Assembly (NCBI GenBank): GCA_018664745.1
Contig: JABJNS010000094.1
Location: forward strand, 1 to 19,873
Reading direction: 5' to 3'
From: Flavobacteriales bacterium
Lineage (GTDB): Bacteria > Bacteroidota > Bacteroidia > Flavobacteriales > BACL11
DNA: 19,873 bases
The translations under genes were made by a program, and so were the position numbers. Positions 1-7,938 of the stretch are shown one piece after another. Position 1 is the stretch's first letter, and each line of letters opens with the position of its first letter. The notes under the pieces are model-generated. The model was not told the origin of the DNA, ran no database searches, and saw nothing but the letters and a program-made list of their open reading frames with translations.

Positions 1-685
1 AATCACGATAATTGTCAAAGCCAGCATTTTTTGCAATTTCTTGCCTTAAAGCAATTAGTTCATCAAATAAATCATCTAAAGCTTTTTCATCCTGCAATCT
101 TCTAGTACTAATTTTATTATAAACTTCTTCTCTTTTAACTCTATCCGTACTTTTTAATAATTGTGCTGCTTTTTGCATTGTCATTTTCTCGCCATCAACT
201 TCTATTGACATCTTAGCAGAAATAGCACCATATTCTTGTTGTTTCTCTTCCATTACTGTAAACAAAGGAATGTTTTCTTCACGAAAAATTTCAATTTGTT
301 TTTTAACACTTCTTAAATAGATGCGGTATTTTTCTTGATCTAATTCTTTTAAGAAAGGACTTTCAAGCAATTTTACATTTAACTTGTGTGAATAAGGAGC
401 TGTATTTGGTGAAATTTCCTTTATCCAAAATGAAAAACGCTCTCCTAATTCTTTATCAGTAGTATCAATATTCATTTTAATGTAACGCCAAGCCATATCC
501 TCTTCCAAAACTGCTGAAAGCTCAGATTGGTCTAACATCCATTTTTCTAATTCTGAAGCAGAGGATATTTCTCTTTCAACTAAATTATCAAATAGTGATT
601 TTATTTTATCCCAAGAATCAATAACTAATTCTTCAGTAACAAATCTTCTTGCTGGGCGTGTAGGTATTGCAATTGTATTTTGCAT
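1..685 (-). CDS. M3 family oligoendopeptidase, N-terminal part (cut by window edge)
   Basis: Translating the complement from ATG at 685 gives an open frame of 228 codons running off the left edge. It begins MQNTIAIPTRPARRF and contains stretches such as EEDMAWRYIKMN, SPFLKELDQEKYRIY and KSTDRVKREEVYNK, which I recognise from the N-terminal half of Bacteroidota M3 (thimet/PepF-like) oligoendopeptidases, cytoplasmic zinc peptidases that degrade short peptides. Family members are about 570 residues, so roughly 40% is present. The HExxH zinc site lies in the missing C-terminal half and cannot be checked. The start is two bases beyond the stop of the DUF5606 gene upstream, so the two are almost certainly co-transcribed. 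No signal peptide or membrane segment is seen. The family call is from remembered sequence resemblance; the catalytic function is inferred. Confidence 0.85.
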   Translation of the reverse strand, partial: MQNTIAIPTRPARRFVTEELVIDSWDKIKSLFDNLVEREISSASELEKWMLDQSELSAVLEEDMAWRYIKMNIDTTDKELGERFSFWIKEISPNTAPYSHKLNVKLLESPFLKELDQEKYRIYLRSVKKQIEIFREENIPLFTVMEEKQQEYGAISAKMSIEVDGEKMTMQKAAQLLKSTDRVKREEVYNKISTRRLQDEKALDDLFDELIALRQEIAKNAGFDNYRD

Positions 686-687
686 AA

Positions 688-1125
688 TTATTTTTTTTCA
701 GGAGTATCTATTTTCTTCTGTTTTGCTTTCTTTTCCTCTTTAGGTAATTCAATTAGTCCTTTTTTTTGCATTGCATTGTACCATTGTATCACTTTTTTGA
801 TGTCAGAAATGTATACTCTTTCCTCATCATAGTCAGAAAGAATTTCTCTAAAATATAAAGTTAGATCATTAGTTGAAGATTTATGACTCAAAGCTTGTTC
901 ACATTTTTCTTTTTTTGCTATTTCATCAAAAATTTCAGATAAAGGTTTAGTATCATCATAAGTATATATACCTATTTCTTCTAGCATATTTGCTTGGTTG
1001 TGAGAATATAATGGTGTTTTCTTTCCATCAGTGAATGATTCAACAATTACTGTATTATTTCCTTGTGAAACTACTTTGTAAAGTCCTGGTTTCCCAGCAA
1101 CATTGATAATGCCTTCTAAGTTCAT
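688..1125 (-). CDS. DUF5606 family protein
   Basis: This 145-residue protein begins MNLEGIINVAGKPGLYKVV, the characteristic opening of DUF5606, a small cytoplasmic family of unknown function largely confined to Bacteroidota. The conserved region covers about residues 1-75 (including IVESFTDGKKTPL and an acidic IFDEIAKKE helix). A second helical part reaches about 120, and the tail from about 125 is very Lys-rich. There is no signal peptide or membrane segment. It is first in a two-gene minus-strand unit with the M3 peptidase, whose ATG follows this stop after two bases. A TAnnTTTG box lies about 20 bases upstream of the ATG. The family call is firm; function is unknown and the link to peptide turnover is only positional. 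Confidence 0.9.
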   Translation of the reverse strand: MNLEGIINVAGKPGLYKVVSQGNNTVIVESFTDGKKTPLYSHNQANMLEEIGIYTYDDTKPLSEIFDEIAKKEKCEQALSHKSSTNDLTLYFREILSDYDEERVYISDIKKVIQWYNAMQKKGLIELPKEEKKAKQKKIDTPEKK

Positions 1126-1144
1126 TTGTTTAATTTTAGGATTG

Positions 1145-1176
1145 CAAATGTATAATTTTTAAGGGGATAAGCTAAA
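1145..1176 (-). promoter_or_regulatory. Bacteroidota-type promoter for DUF5606-peptidase unit
   Basis: On the minus strand TACATTTG (1152-1145) matches the Bacteroidota -7 consensus TAnnTTTG. TTTA (1176-1173), one base from the -33 TTTG, lies 20 bases upstream of it. The implied leader before the ATG at 1125 is about 13 bases. Motif match only. Confidence 0.5.
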
Positions 1177-1222
1177 TTAGTTTTCTGAAATAAATTGTGT
1201 ATTATTGGCATTTATATATTTG

Positions 1223-2458
1223 ATGAGTATTTTTAAAATTAGGAATAGGAAGGAGGTTTTTGCATGGTCAATTTATGATTTTGCAAATCAGCCTTTTACT
1301 ACTATTATAGTTACTTTTATTTATAGTGCGTTTTTTGTTAAAGTAATTGCTCCTAATGAACAAGAAGGTACTTTTTTATGGAGTAATGCAATTGCAATTA
1401 CAGCTATAGTTGTTTCGCTTCTTTCCCCTATACTTGGTGCTTTAGCGGATAAAGGAGGTTATCGTAAATTTTTCTTAATTACTTCTACCTGGATTTGTGC
1501 GATATTTTCAATCTTATTATATTTCCCTAATGTTGGAGATATTTATTTTGCTTTATCATGTTTTGTAATTGCAAATATTGCCTTTGAAATGGGTAGTGTT
1601 TTTTGTAATTCTTATTTACCTGATTTGTCAAGTACTGATAATATTGGTAGAATTTCAGGGTATGCTTGGGGGCTTGGTTTTGTTGGTGGATTATTGGCTT
1701 TATTTCTTTCTCTATTTCTGTTTGATATTAATAACCCTGATGAAATAAGAAAGATAAATATTTTAGTTGGTATTTGGTTTTTACTCTTTAGTATTCCAAC
1801 CTTTCTGTTTGTAAAAGATAGAAAAAAAGAGAAACTGAATAAAGAACATATTCATTCTTCTTTTCAGTCTGTTAAGGAAACCTTCAGAAGTATTACAAAC
1901 TACAGAGAAATATCTAGGTTTTTGATTGCTCGTTTATTTTTTAATGACGGGTTGATTACCATTTTTGCATTAGGAGGAGTGTATGCAGTAGGTACATTGA
2001 ATTTTACTTTTGAAGAGGTAATGATGCTTGGAATAGTCTTGAATTTATGTGCTGGAGGAGGGTCATTTCTATTTGGTTATATTGAAGATAAAATTGGAGC
2101 AAACAAGGTGATTAACATTTCATTAGTGGTATTGATAGTTGCTACTTTAATTGCTTATTATTCTCCAGAAACAGCTCATCCTAAGCAATGGTTTTGGGTT
2201 GCGGGTGTGCTTTTAGGTTTAATGGTAGGGCCTAATCAATCTTGTAGTCGTTCCTTAATGGCGCGCCTTACACCTAAAGAAAAACAAAATGAATTTTTTG
2301 GTTTTTTTGCACTTACTGGGAAAGCAACTTCTTTTTTAGGCCCATTACTTTTTGGAATTGTCACCAAATTTCATAGCCAACAAATGGCGCTTTGGGTAGT
2401 TGTTGCTCTTTTATTTATTGGTTTTATTTTATTTAATAAGATTAATTTTAAAGAATAG
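1223..2458 (+). CDS. UMF1/Atg22-like MFS transporter
   Basis: This 411-residue integral membrane protein of about twelve hydrophobic segments belongs to the UMF1 (unknown major facilitator 1, Atg22-like) family. The conserved opening RKEVFAWSIYDFANQPF is diagnostic, followed by LSPILGALADKGGYRKFF, which is the loop 2-3 MFS motif (G-x-L-A-D-x-x-x-x-R). A second MFS-type motif, GYIEDKIGANK, opens the second half. A basic stretch (DRKKEKLNKEH) forms the central cytoplasmic loop between the two six-helix bundles. An in-frame TTG at 1205 would add six residues, but ATG at 1223 starts right before the conserved block and is preferred. Substrate unknown; the eukaryotic relatives export amino acids from vacuoles, which should not be transferred to this protein. 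It is a single-gene unit, 69 bp before the next operon. Confidence 0.85.
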   Translation: MSIFKIRNRKEVFAWSIYDFANQPFTTIIVTFIYSAFFVKVIAPNEQEGTFLWSNAIAITAIVVSLLSPILGALADKGGYRKFFLITSTWICAIFSILLYFPNVGDIYFALSCFVIANIAFEMGSVFCNSYLPDLSSTDNIGRISGYAWGLGFVGGLLALFLSLFLFDINNPDEIRKINILVGIWFLLFSIPTFLFVKDRKKEKLNKEHIHSSFQSVKETFRSITNYREISRFLIARLFFNDGLITIFALGGVYAVGTLNFTFEEVMMLGIVLNLCAGGGSFLFGYIEDKIGANKVINISLVVLIVATLIAYYSPETAHPKQWFWVAGVLLGLMVGPNQSCSRSLMARLTPKEKQNEFFGFFALTGKATSFLGPLLFGIVTKFHSQQMALWVVVALLFIGFILFNKINFKE

Positions 2459-2527
2459 TTTTTTGATATATATCATATTTGTTGTGAAATTCTTTATTAA
2501 TTTTGAACTTTAATTAAACTAATTTAT

Positions 2528-2842
2528 ATGCGTCTATTATCTTTTTTTTTAGGTTTATTATTTTTTTCATGTACTTATCATGAGATTATTCCAGACTGTA
2601 ACCCTAATGAACAAGTGTTTTCTAATTTAGTGCAGCCAATAATTGAAAATAATTGTATTAGTTGTCATAATGAATCTTCAGGTAGGCCTGCAATACTTGA
2701 ATCATATGAGGGTGTTTTAAATGCTTTAGACAGTTATTCGTTAAAAGAAAGAGTTGTGAGTCATACAATGCCACCTTATGGATCTCCTGTTATGAGTCAG
2801 GAAGATATTAATATTATAAAAAACTGGGCTAATTGTGAATAA
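2528..2842 (+). CDS. Small c-type cytochrome-like lipoprotein
   Basis: This 104-residue protein has a short hydrophobic leader ending in F-F-S-C with Cys15, a plausible lipobox for a lipid-anchored periplasmic or outer-membrane protein. Residues 43-47 are C-I-S-C-H, a CxxCH haem c attachment site, preceded by a family-like IIENNCISCH context. Met81 in HTMPP is the likely sixth haem ligand, and a C-terminal helix (QEDINIIKNWANC) completes a single mono-haem domain of the kind found in planctomycete-type and other short cytochromes c. It leads a five-gene run and overlaps the YceI gene by eight bases, so the two are translationally coupled. Likely role: periplasmic electron transfer, partner unknown. 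The haem motif is seen; the electron-transfer role is inferred. Confidence 0.8.
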   Translation: MRLLSFFLGLLFFSCTYHEIIPDCNPNEQVFSNLVQPIIENNCISCHNESSGRPAILESYEGVLNALDSYSLKERVVSHTMPPYGSPVMSQEDINIIKNWANCE

Positions 2843-3350
2843 GATAATTGTTTTTATATTATTGTTTTCAGCTACTAGTATTCAAGCACAACAGTATTTA
2901 ACTAAATCAGCTAGTATTTCTTTCTTTTCTGAAGCTCCTTTAGAAGATATATCGGCAAAGAATAGTAAAGTAAGTGCTGTGTATGATGGCGAAACTAAGC
3001 AATTGGTTTTTCAACTTAATATTTCAGATTTTATCTTTCCAAAACCTTTAATGCAAGAGCATTTTAATGAGAATTATTTGGAATCAGATAAGTTTCCAAA
3101 ATCTTCTTTTTCAGGATTTATAGGGCAATTGAATGATGGTGCGATAGCAACAGGAACTTTAAAAATTCATGGGGTAGCTAATGAAGTTGAAGTGAATGGA
3201 AGTTTAGAGAAAACAAGTGATAGCTTAATAATTAATGCTACTTTTGTTATTCAGCTGAAGGATTATAAAATTAAGATACCTAGAGTAGTTATGTATAATA
3301 TTGCTGAAGAAATTGAAGTAACTGTAAAGGCAGAACTAAAGAAAATTTAG
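2835..3350 (+). CDS. YceI family periplasmic lipid-binding protein
   Basis: This is a YceI-domain protein of 171 residues with a clear signal peptide (residues 1 to about 18, ending IQAQ). The rest matches the lipocalin-like YceI barrel: an early SISFFSEAPLEDI strand, FPKPLMQEHFNENYLES, the SDKFPKSSFSG motif and TGTLKIHGV, all typical. YceI proteins bind isoprenoid chains such as polyprenyl quinones in the periplasm. The start is a GTG lying inside the last codons of the cytochrome gene (GTGAATAA contains both the GTG and the upstream stop). No ATG before the signal peptide is available, so GTG is well supported. The stop abuts the ATG of the next gene. Family firm; the ligand is not determined, though menaquinone would fit the mqnA gene nearby. 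Confidence 0.9.
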   Translation: MNKIIVFILLFSATSIQAQQYLTKSASISFFSEAPLEDISAKNSKVSAVYDGETKQLVFQLNISDFIFPKPLMQEHFNENYLESDKFPKSSFSGFIGQLNDGAIATGTLKIHGVANEVEVNGSLEKTSDSLIINATFVIQLKDYKIKIPRVVMYNIAEEIEVTVKAELKKI

Positions 3351-4202
3351 ATGAAAAGAATACTATTAATTTTACTTCTTTGTAATACAATTGCTTTTGC
3401 TCAAAATGATTTGTTTCAATTATTGAGTGATGACCCAAATTATAAGATAAGCTCTACTTTTAAAGGGGTTAAAATTGTAAATGGGCAATCAGTTGAGCAG
3501 GTTAGTAAAGGAGATTTACTTTTTTTGATTCAGCATAGGTTTGGGACTTTAAATTCAGGAGGGTATAATTTATATGGTTTAGATAATTCCCAAGTGCGTT
3601 TTGGTTTGGACTATGGGGTGAACGATTGGTCTTCAGTAGGATTGGGTAGAAGTTCATTTTTAAAAACTATTGATGCAAATTCTAAAGTAAAATTAGTTAA
3701 CCAAAGTAAGGGAAAGAATGCTTTCCCTTTAAGTTTAGTTTGGTATTCTTCAGCTTTCTTTAAACAATCAGTATGGGAAGATATGCAAAAAGAGAATTAT
3801 GTTATATCAGACCAAATCAGCTATGCTCATCAATTGTTGATTGCACGAAAAATGAATAGTAATTTATCTATTCAACTAAGTCCAACAATAGTTCATAAAA
3901 ATGTTGTAATTGAAGGTGGTTCACATGATTTACTTTCTGTTGGAATAGGTGGAAGACATAAATTAACCTCAAGAATTTCAGTAAATGCAGAGTATTTTTT
4001 GCAATTTAATGAAGGTGAAAGTATTAATCCATTATCTCTAGGGTTAGATATTGAAACAGGAGGCCATATTTTTCAATTGCATTTAAGTAATTCAGCTGCT
4101 ATGTTTGAGCGTGCTTTTATTCATGAAACAAATGGAAATTGGTTAAAGGGAGATATTTATTTTGGCTTTAATATTTCTAGAGTTTTTACATTAGTAAAAT
4201 AG
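3351..4202 (+). CDS. DUF5777 family outer-membrane beta-barrel protein
   Basis: This 283-residue protein has a signal peptide (residues 1 to about 17, ending AFAQ) and resembles DUF5777, a Bacteroidota barrel family. Recognisable parts are LLFLIQHRFGTLNSG (about residues 55-70), YGLDNSQVRFGLDYGVNDWSSVGLGRS (two alternating strands around 77-103) and repeated amphipathic strands to the end, closing with FNISRVFTL. There is no plug or TonB box. The ATG starts immediately after the TAG of the YceI gene. Cytochrome, YceI and DUF5777 genes side by side is an arrangement I have seen before in Bacteroidota, suggesting a shared envelope function. That function is unknown; the barrel call rests on strand pattern and family likeness. 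Confidence 0.85.
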   Translation: MKRILLILLLCNTIAFAQNDLFQLLSDDPNYKISSTFKGVKIVNGQSVEQVSKGDLLFLIQHRFGTLNSGGYNLYGLDNSQVRFGLDYGVNDWSSVGLGRSSFLKTIDANSKVKLVNQSKGKNAFPLSLVWYSSAFFKQSVWEDMQKENYVISDQISYAHQLLIARKMNSNLSIQLSPTIVHKNVVIEGGSHDLLSVGIGGRHKLTSRISVNAEYFLQFNEGESINPLSLGLDIETGGHIFQLHLSNSAAMFERAFIHETNGNWLKGDIYFGFNISRVFTLVK

Positions 4203-4211
4203 AATAGCAAC

Positions 4212-5417
4212 ATGCAAAATAAACATTTTGATATAGCAGTAGTTGGAGGAGGGATTGTAGGGTTAGCAACAGCTTATCAGATTCAAAAAGCATTTCCTTT
4301 ACTTAATCTTGTTGTCTTTGAAAAAGAAAAAGAATTGGCTTTTCATCAAACAGGTAGAAATTCAGGAGTAATTCATTCAGGGTTGTACTATAAAAATGGT
4401 TCCTTAAAAGCTAAAAATTGTGTAGAAGGTAGGAAAGAGCTTATTGAGTTTGCAGAAGAAAATAATGTAGAGTATGATGTTTGTGGAAAAATTGTTGTAG
4501 CCGTAAATCCTGCTGAAGTTGAGCGATTAGAAGGCTTAAAAATAAATGGTGAAAAGAATGGATTAGAGGATTTGGTTTTATTAAATCCTGAGGAATTTAT
4601 TAAGATTGAGCCTAATGTTAAGGGGTTAAAAGCACTTTGGGTTCCTGAAGCAGGAATTATTGATTATAAGGGAATAACGAATAAACTAGCTGAAAAAATA
4701 TTAGCGGTAAACCCGAATAGTAAAGTGTTAACAGGTTGTGAAGTGCTAGATTATAATGATGAAACTATCAATACTTCAAAAGGAGAATTTAAGGTTAAGC
4801 ACATTATTTTTTGTGGAGGATTGTTTGCTGATAGACTAGCTACAAAAGATAAGGTAAAACTTGATATGCAAATTGTTGGGTTCAGAGGAGACTATTATGA
4901 GCTTTCTGAACAAGCAAAAAATAAAGTAAATAATTTAATTTATCCTGTTCCTAATCCTGAATTTCCTTTTTTAGGAGTGCATTTTACACGAATGACTAAT
5001 GGTGATATTGAGTGTGGACCAAATGCTGTTTTCACTTTTAAACGAGAAGGTTATAATAAAACAGATTTTAGTTTGAGAGATACACTCCAAGCACTTGGGT
5101 TTTCAGGCACTTGGCGATTGTTCATAAATCATTGGAAATTTGGACTCAATGAGTACAAAAGGGCGTTCTCAAAATCTTTATTTTTGAAGGAATTACAAAA
5201 GATGATGCCGACATTAAAAATTGAGGATATTGTAGAAGGAAGAAGTGGTGTAAGAGCCATGGCTTTAGGTAGTGATGGTGAGGTGATTGATGATTTTAAA
5301 ATAATAAAAAATAAAAAGAATATACATGTGTTAAATGCACCTTCCCCTGCTGCAACTGCTTGTTTGGCTATTGGAAAGCAAATAATGGACGAGGCAAAAT
5401 CACATTTTAATCTGTAA
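4212..5417 (+). CDS. lhgO: L-2-hydroxyglutarate oxidase (FAD-dependent)
   Basis: This 401-residue FAD-dependent oxidoreductase of the DAO family converts L-2-hydroxyglutarate to 2-oxoglutarate, removing a side product of central metabolism and passing electrons to oxygen or the quinone pool. The N-terminal FAD-binding loop is G12-G-G-I-V-G17, followed by an acidic residue at the end of strand 2 (VVFEKEKELAFHQTGRNSGVIHSGLYY, about residues 34-60, which is the LhgO/L2HGDH signature block). The C-terminal flavin region SGVRAMALGSDGEVIDDF also fits. The length is normal (about 400). It begins nine bases after the DUF5777 gene and ends five bases before the next, so it sits within one transcription unit. 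There is no signal peptide. Other DAO-family oxidases are possible, but the HQTGRNSGVIHSG block makes LhgO by far the best choice. Confidence 0.88.
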   Translation: MQNKHFDIAVVGGGIVGLATAYQIQKAFPLLNLVVFEKEKELAFHQTGRNSGVIHSGLYYKNGSLKAKNCVEGRKELIEFAEENNVEYDVCGKIVVAVNPAEVERLEGLKINGEKNGLEDLVLLNPEEFIKIEPNVKGLKALWVPEAGIIDYKGITNKLAEKILAVNPNSKVLTGCEVLDYNDETINTSKGEFKVKHIIFCGGLFADRLATKDKVKLDMQIVGFRGDYYELSEQAKNKVNNLIYPVPNPEFPFLGVHFTRMTNGDIECGPNAVFTFKREGYNKTDFSLRDTLQALGFSGTWRLFINHWKFGLNEYKRAFSKSLFLKELQKMMPTLKIEDIVEGRSGVRAMALGSDGEVIDDFKIIKNKKNIHVLNAPSPAATACLAIGKQIMDEAKSHFNL

Positions 5418-5422
5418 TTGAT

Positions 5423-5980
5423 ATGATAAAGTTTTTAGGTTTATTATCAAAAAAGAAAAAGGTAAAGGCTGAAGTAGCTGCTGCTATTTATGTGAATTTA
5501 CTCAATAATGTGATTGAGGTTGGCTTTGTAGAAATTAAGGATTTTATCAATAATAATAATAACTTGGAGGATAATCCAAACCTTACTGATCTTGATGTTG
5601 AATGGTTCAGGAATATCATTTTATTAGGAAATATGCAGAACTTAGATACTTATTTTGAAGAAAAAGATTCAGCTACCTTAAGAGGATTTATTTTAGATGA
5701 AATGCACAAAGAACTTCCTGAGAATGAACAGCATTTAGCAATTGAGCGTTTTTTGGATTATGAAAATTATTTTAATGAGTTATTAGTTGAAAATGAATAT
5801 GCAATTAGTGCTATGGCATATGGGATTTTTGAAAAATATAATATCAATGAATTTCAAGGAGATTTGTTTAAAAGAAAAAACAAACCAAATCCTATATTTT
5901 ATAATGAATTGAAAAATCTTTTAAAACACTTTATGTGGAATTGGGAAGATTATCTAGAGAAAAATAAATTAAGTTTCTAA
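5423..5980 (+). CDS. Hypothetical protein, no family recognised
   Basis: This is a 185-residue, mainly helical, acidic soluble protein that I do not recognise. It opens MIKFLGLLSKKKKVKAEVA, where a short hydrophobic patch is followed by a Lys cluster; this is too short for a clear signal peptide. It then has an Asn-rich stretch (INNNNNLEDNPN, about residues 42-54) and several Trp/Tyr-rich helices near the end (HFMWNWEDYLEKNK). There are no cysteines, no metal-binding clusters and no membrane segment. It starts five bases after lhgO and is the last gene before a strong terminator, so it is probably made with the preceding four proteins. Codon usage resembles its neighbours. Function cannot be stated. 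Confidence 0.75.
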   Translation: MIKFLGLLSKKKKVKAEVAAAIYVNLLNNVIEVGFVEIKDFINNNNNLEDNPNLTDLDVEWFRNIILLGNMQNLDTYFEEKDSATLRGFILDEMHKELPENEQHLAIERFLDYENYFNELLVENEYAISAMAYGIFEKYNINEFQGDLFKRKNKPNPIFYNELKNLLKHFMWNWEDYLEKNKLSF

Positions 5981-5984
5981 TATA

Positions 5985-6012
5985 AAAAAGCTGAGCATTT
6001 GCTCAGCTTTTT
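5985..6012. terminator. Bidirectional rho-independent terminator
   Basis: A perfect 12-bp stem (arms 5985-5996 and 6001-6012, core AGCTGAGC/GCTCAGCT) with a four-base loop is flanked by A and T runs on both sides. It lies between convergent genes: the last gene of the plus-strand run (stop 5980) and purB (stop 6047, minus), and can serve both. Confidence 0.92.
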
Positions 6013-6046
6013 ATTTTTAGATTTAGGTTCAAGTCCAGACTGAAAT

Positions 6047-7390
6047 CTATATTCCTGTGTAATTGCTAGGAGTGATTGCTTTTAATTCTGTTTTAATAGT
6101 ATCGTTTACATCTAAAGTATCAATAAAGGAAGCAATGCTTTCTGCATTGATAACAGAATTTGTTCTCGTTAATTCTTTCAATGCTTCATAAGGATTAGGG
6201 TATCCTTCTCTTCTTAAAATAGTTTGAATTGCTTCTGCTACAACTGCCCAGTTTTTTTCTAAGTCAGCAGCAATATTAGCTTCATTAATAAGTAGCTTAT
6301 TAATTCCTTTGTTTAAAGATGCAAAAGCAATAAGTGTATGTGCAAATGGCACTCCAATATTTCTTAAAACTGTACTGTCAGTTAGATCTCTTTGCAAACG
6401 AGAAATAGGTAATTTGCTAGATAAAAAAGAGAAAATTGCATTTGCCATTCCTAAATTTCCTTCTGCATTTTCAAAATCAATAGGGTTTACTTTGTGTGGC
6501 ATTGCTGAAGAACCAACTTCCCCTTTTTTAATTTTCTGCTTGAAATAATCCATGCTTACATACGTCCAAATATCTCTAGAAAAATCTACTAAAATTGTGT
6601 TGATTCTACTGATGTTGTCCATCAATGCAGCCAAATTATCATAATGCTCAATTTGTGTAGTTGTTTGTTGACGCTCCAATCCTAAAGCATCAGTTGTAAA
6701 GCTATTTGCAAAACTTACCCAATCAATTTCTGGAAATGCTACATGGTGTGCATTAAAGTTTCCTGTTGCGCCACCAAACTTTGCAGAAAAAGGAATTGTA
6801 TCTAATAACTGTATTTGCTTTTCAATACGCTCAATAAACACTTGTATCTCTTTTCCCATTCTTGTTGGAGAAGCTGCTTGTCCGTGTGTACGGGCTAATA
6901 GTGGAATTGCTTCCCATTGGTCAGCTCTATCCTTTAATAATCTAATGATTTCAGTTAGTTGAGGCAAGTAAACTTGATTTACAGCTTCTTTTATTGAGTA
7001 AGGAACGGCAGTATTATTGATATCTTGTGAAGTTAATCCGAAATGGATAAACTCTTTAAATTCTTGTAATCCTAATTTATCAAATTCTTCTTTAATAAAG
7101 TATTCTACTGCCTTTACATCATGGTTGGTGATACTCTCAATATCTTTGATTCTTTGCGCATCACCCTCACTAAAGTTTGTGTATAAATCTCTTAAATTGC
7201 TAAATTTTTCAGCAGGAAAATGGTTAAGTTGTAGAATAGAGCTATTGCAAAGAGCAATGAAATATTCAATTTCAACTTGTACTCTAAATTTTATTAAAGC
7301 AGCTTCAGAAAAGTAGGATTGTAAGCTAGAAGTTTTGCTGATGTATCTTCCATCTATTGGGGTAACTGCATTTAAAGGAGTAAGTGCCAT
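6047..7390 (-). CDS. purB: Adenylosuccinate lyase
   Basis: This 447-residue enzyme of the fumarase/aspartase superfamily cleaves adenylosuccinate to AMP plus fumarate, and SAICAR to AICAR plus fumarate, in de novo purine synthesis. Visible motifs are the N-terminal PIDGRY (11-16), TSQDINNTA (120-128), ARTHGQAASPTRMGKE (166-181, with His169 as a conserved active-site His) and the superfamily signature GSSAMPHKVNP (293-303) on the mobile catalytic loop. The sequence DFENAEGNLG after it places this in the E. coli-like PurB subgroup. Length is standard and the protein is cytoplasmic. It is a monocistronic minus-strand gene with a TAnnTTTG box 25 bases upstream and the shared terminator downstream. 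Identification is essentially certain. Confidence 0.97.
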   Translation of the reverse strand: MALTPLNAVTPIDGRYISKTSSLQSYFSEAALIKFRVQVEIEYFIALCNSSILQLNHFPAEKFSNLRDLYTNFSEGDAQRIKDIESITNHDVKAVEYFIKEEFDKLGLQEFKEFIHFGLTSQDINNTAVPYSIKEAVNQVYLPQLTEIIRLLKDRADQWEAIPLLARTHGQAASPTRMGKEIQVFIERIEKQIQLLDTIPFSAKFGGATGNFNAHHVAFPEIDWVSFANSFTTDALGLERQQTTTQIEHYDNLAALMDNISRINTILVDFSRDIWTYVSMDYFKQKIKKGEVGSSAMPHKVNPIDFENAEGNLGMANAIFSFLSSKLPISRLQRDLTDSTVLRNIGVPFAHTLIAFASLNKGINKLLINEANIAADLEKNWAVVAEAIQTILRREGYPNPYEALKELTRTNSVINAESIASFIDTLDVNDTIKTELKAITPSNYTGI

Positions 7391-7414
7391 TTTTTGTTTT
7401 GTTAATTAAGGCTG

Positions 7415-7422
7415 CAAATTTA
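7415..7422 (-). promoter_or_regulatory. Promoter -7 box for purB
   Basis: The minus-strand reading is TAAATTTG, an exact TAnnTTTG match, with its 3' end 25 bases before the purB ATG. No clear TTTG -33 box is seen at the usual 19-21 base spacing, so this is a motif-level call. Confidence 0.45.
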
Positions 7423-7479
7423 ATCATTTTAATAAGATGTGCTTTCCTATTTCATTTGCTTTTTTACTACTTTTGGAAA

Positions 7480-7938
7480 ATGGAAATATTGATTATCATT
7501 GGAATTGTAATTTTATTGCTTTTAGGAGTAATAGGGAGTGTTATTCCTGCTTTACCAGGTCCTCCACTTTCCTATATTGCTTTGTTACTTTCCCATTTTT
7601 TTATTAATTCTTTGGATGGTGATTTTCTTTTATGGATAGGAGTTGTGGTAGTTTTGGTTACTATTTTGGATTATTATTTACAGATTTATGGTGTGAAAAA
7701 AGCAGGAGGCGGGAAGTATGCTATTAGAGGTTCTATTGTGGGAATGTTGTTAGGGATTTTCCTGTTTCCTCCTTTTGGTATTTTAGTAGGTGCTTTTGTT
7801 GGAGCTTATATGGGAGCAAAAATGGAGGCAAGTAAGCATGAAGTGAAGATAGCATTTGGTGCACTTTGGGGTTTTATTGCTGGTACAATTCTGAAATTAT
7901 GCACTAGTTTCTATATCATCTATATTTTACTATTCTGA
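7480..7938 (+). CDS. DUF456 domain membrane protein
   Basis: This 152-residue, very hydrophobic protein is a DUF456 member. It opens MEILIIIGIVILLLLGVIG, followed by the conserved S-V-I-P-A-L-P-G-P-P loop (about residues 20-30) and Gly-rich paired helices (RGSIVGMLLGIFLFPPFGIL, then GAFVGAYMGAKMEASK), which resemble glycine-zipper segments. About four to five membrane passes are likely. The frame is open 32 codons further upstream, but that part overlaps the purB start and its region; ATG at 7480 begins right at the family's first helix and is chosen. Its stop overlaps the mqnA start by one base (TGATG), so the two are translationally coupled. Function unknown. Confidence 0.85.
   Translation: MEILIIIGIVILLLLGVIGSVIPALPGPPLSYIALLLSHFFINSLDGDFLLWIGVVVVLVTILDYYLQIYGVKKAGGGKYAIRGSIVGMLLGIFLFPPFGILVGAFVGAYMGAKMEASKHEVKIAFGALWGFIAGTILKLCTSFYIIYILLF

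Noticed and set aside
1205..1222. TTG start for the MFS gene and the TATATTTG at 1215-1222 as its promoter.
   Set aside because: ATG at 1223 fits the family start; a -7 box touching the ATG would place the transcript start inside the gene, so it is probably chance.
2464..2475. Perfect palindrome TGATATATATCA after the MFS gene.
   Set aside because: Only A/T-rich with no T tract following, so it does not make a convincing terminator, and no regulator is linked to it.
2793..2801. A GAGTCAGGA match to the array core inside the haem lipoprotein gene.
   Set aside because: A single copy without neighbours at 21 bases, within conserved coding sequence; chance match.
7384..7479. 32-codon N-terminal extension of the DUF456 protein.
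   Set aside because: It overlaps the purB start and promoter region and precedes the family's usual first helix; ATG 7480 is better.
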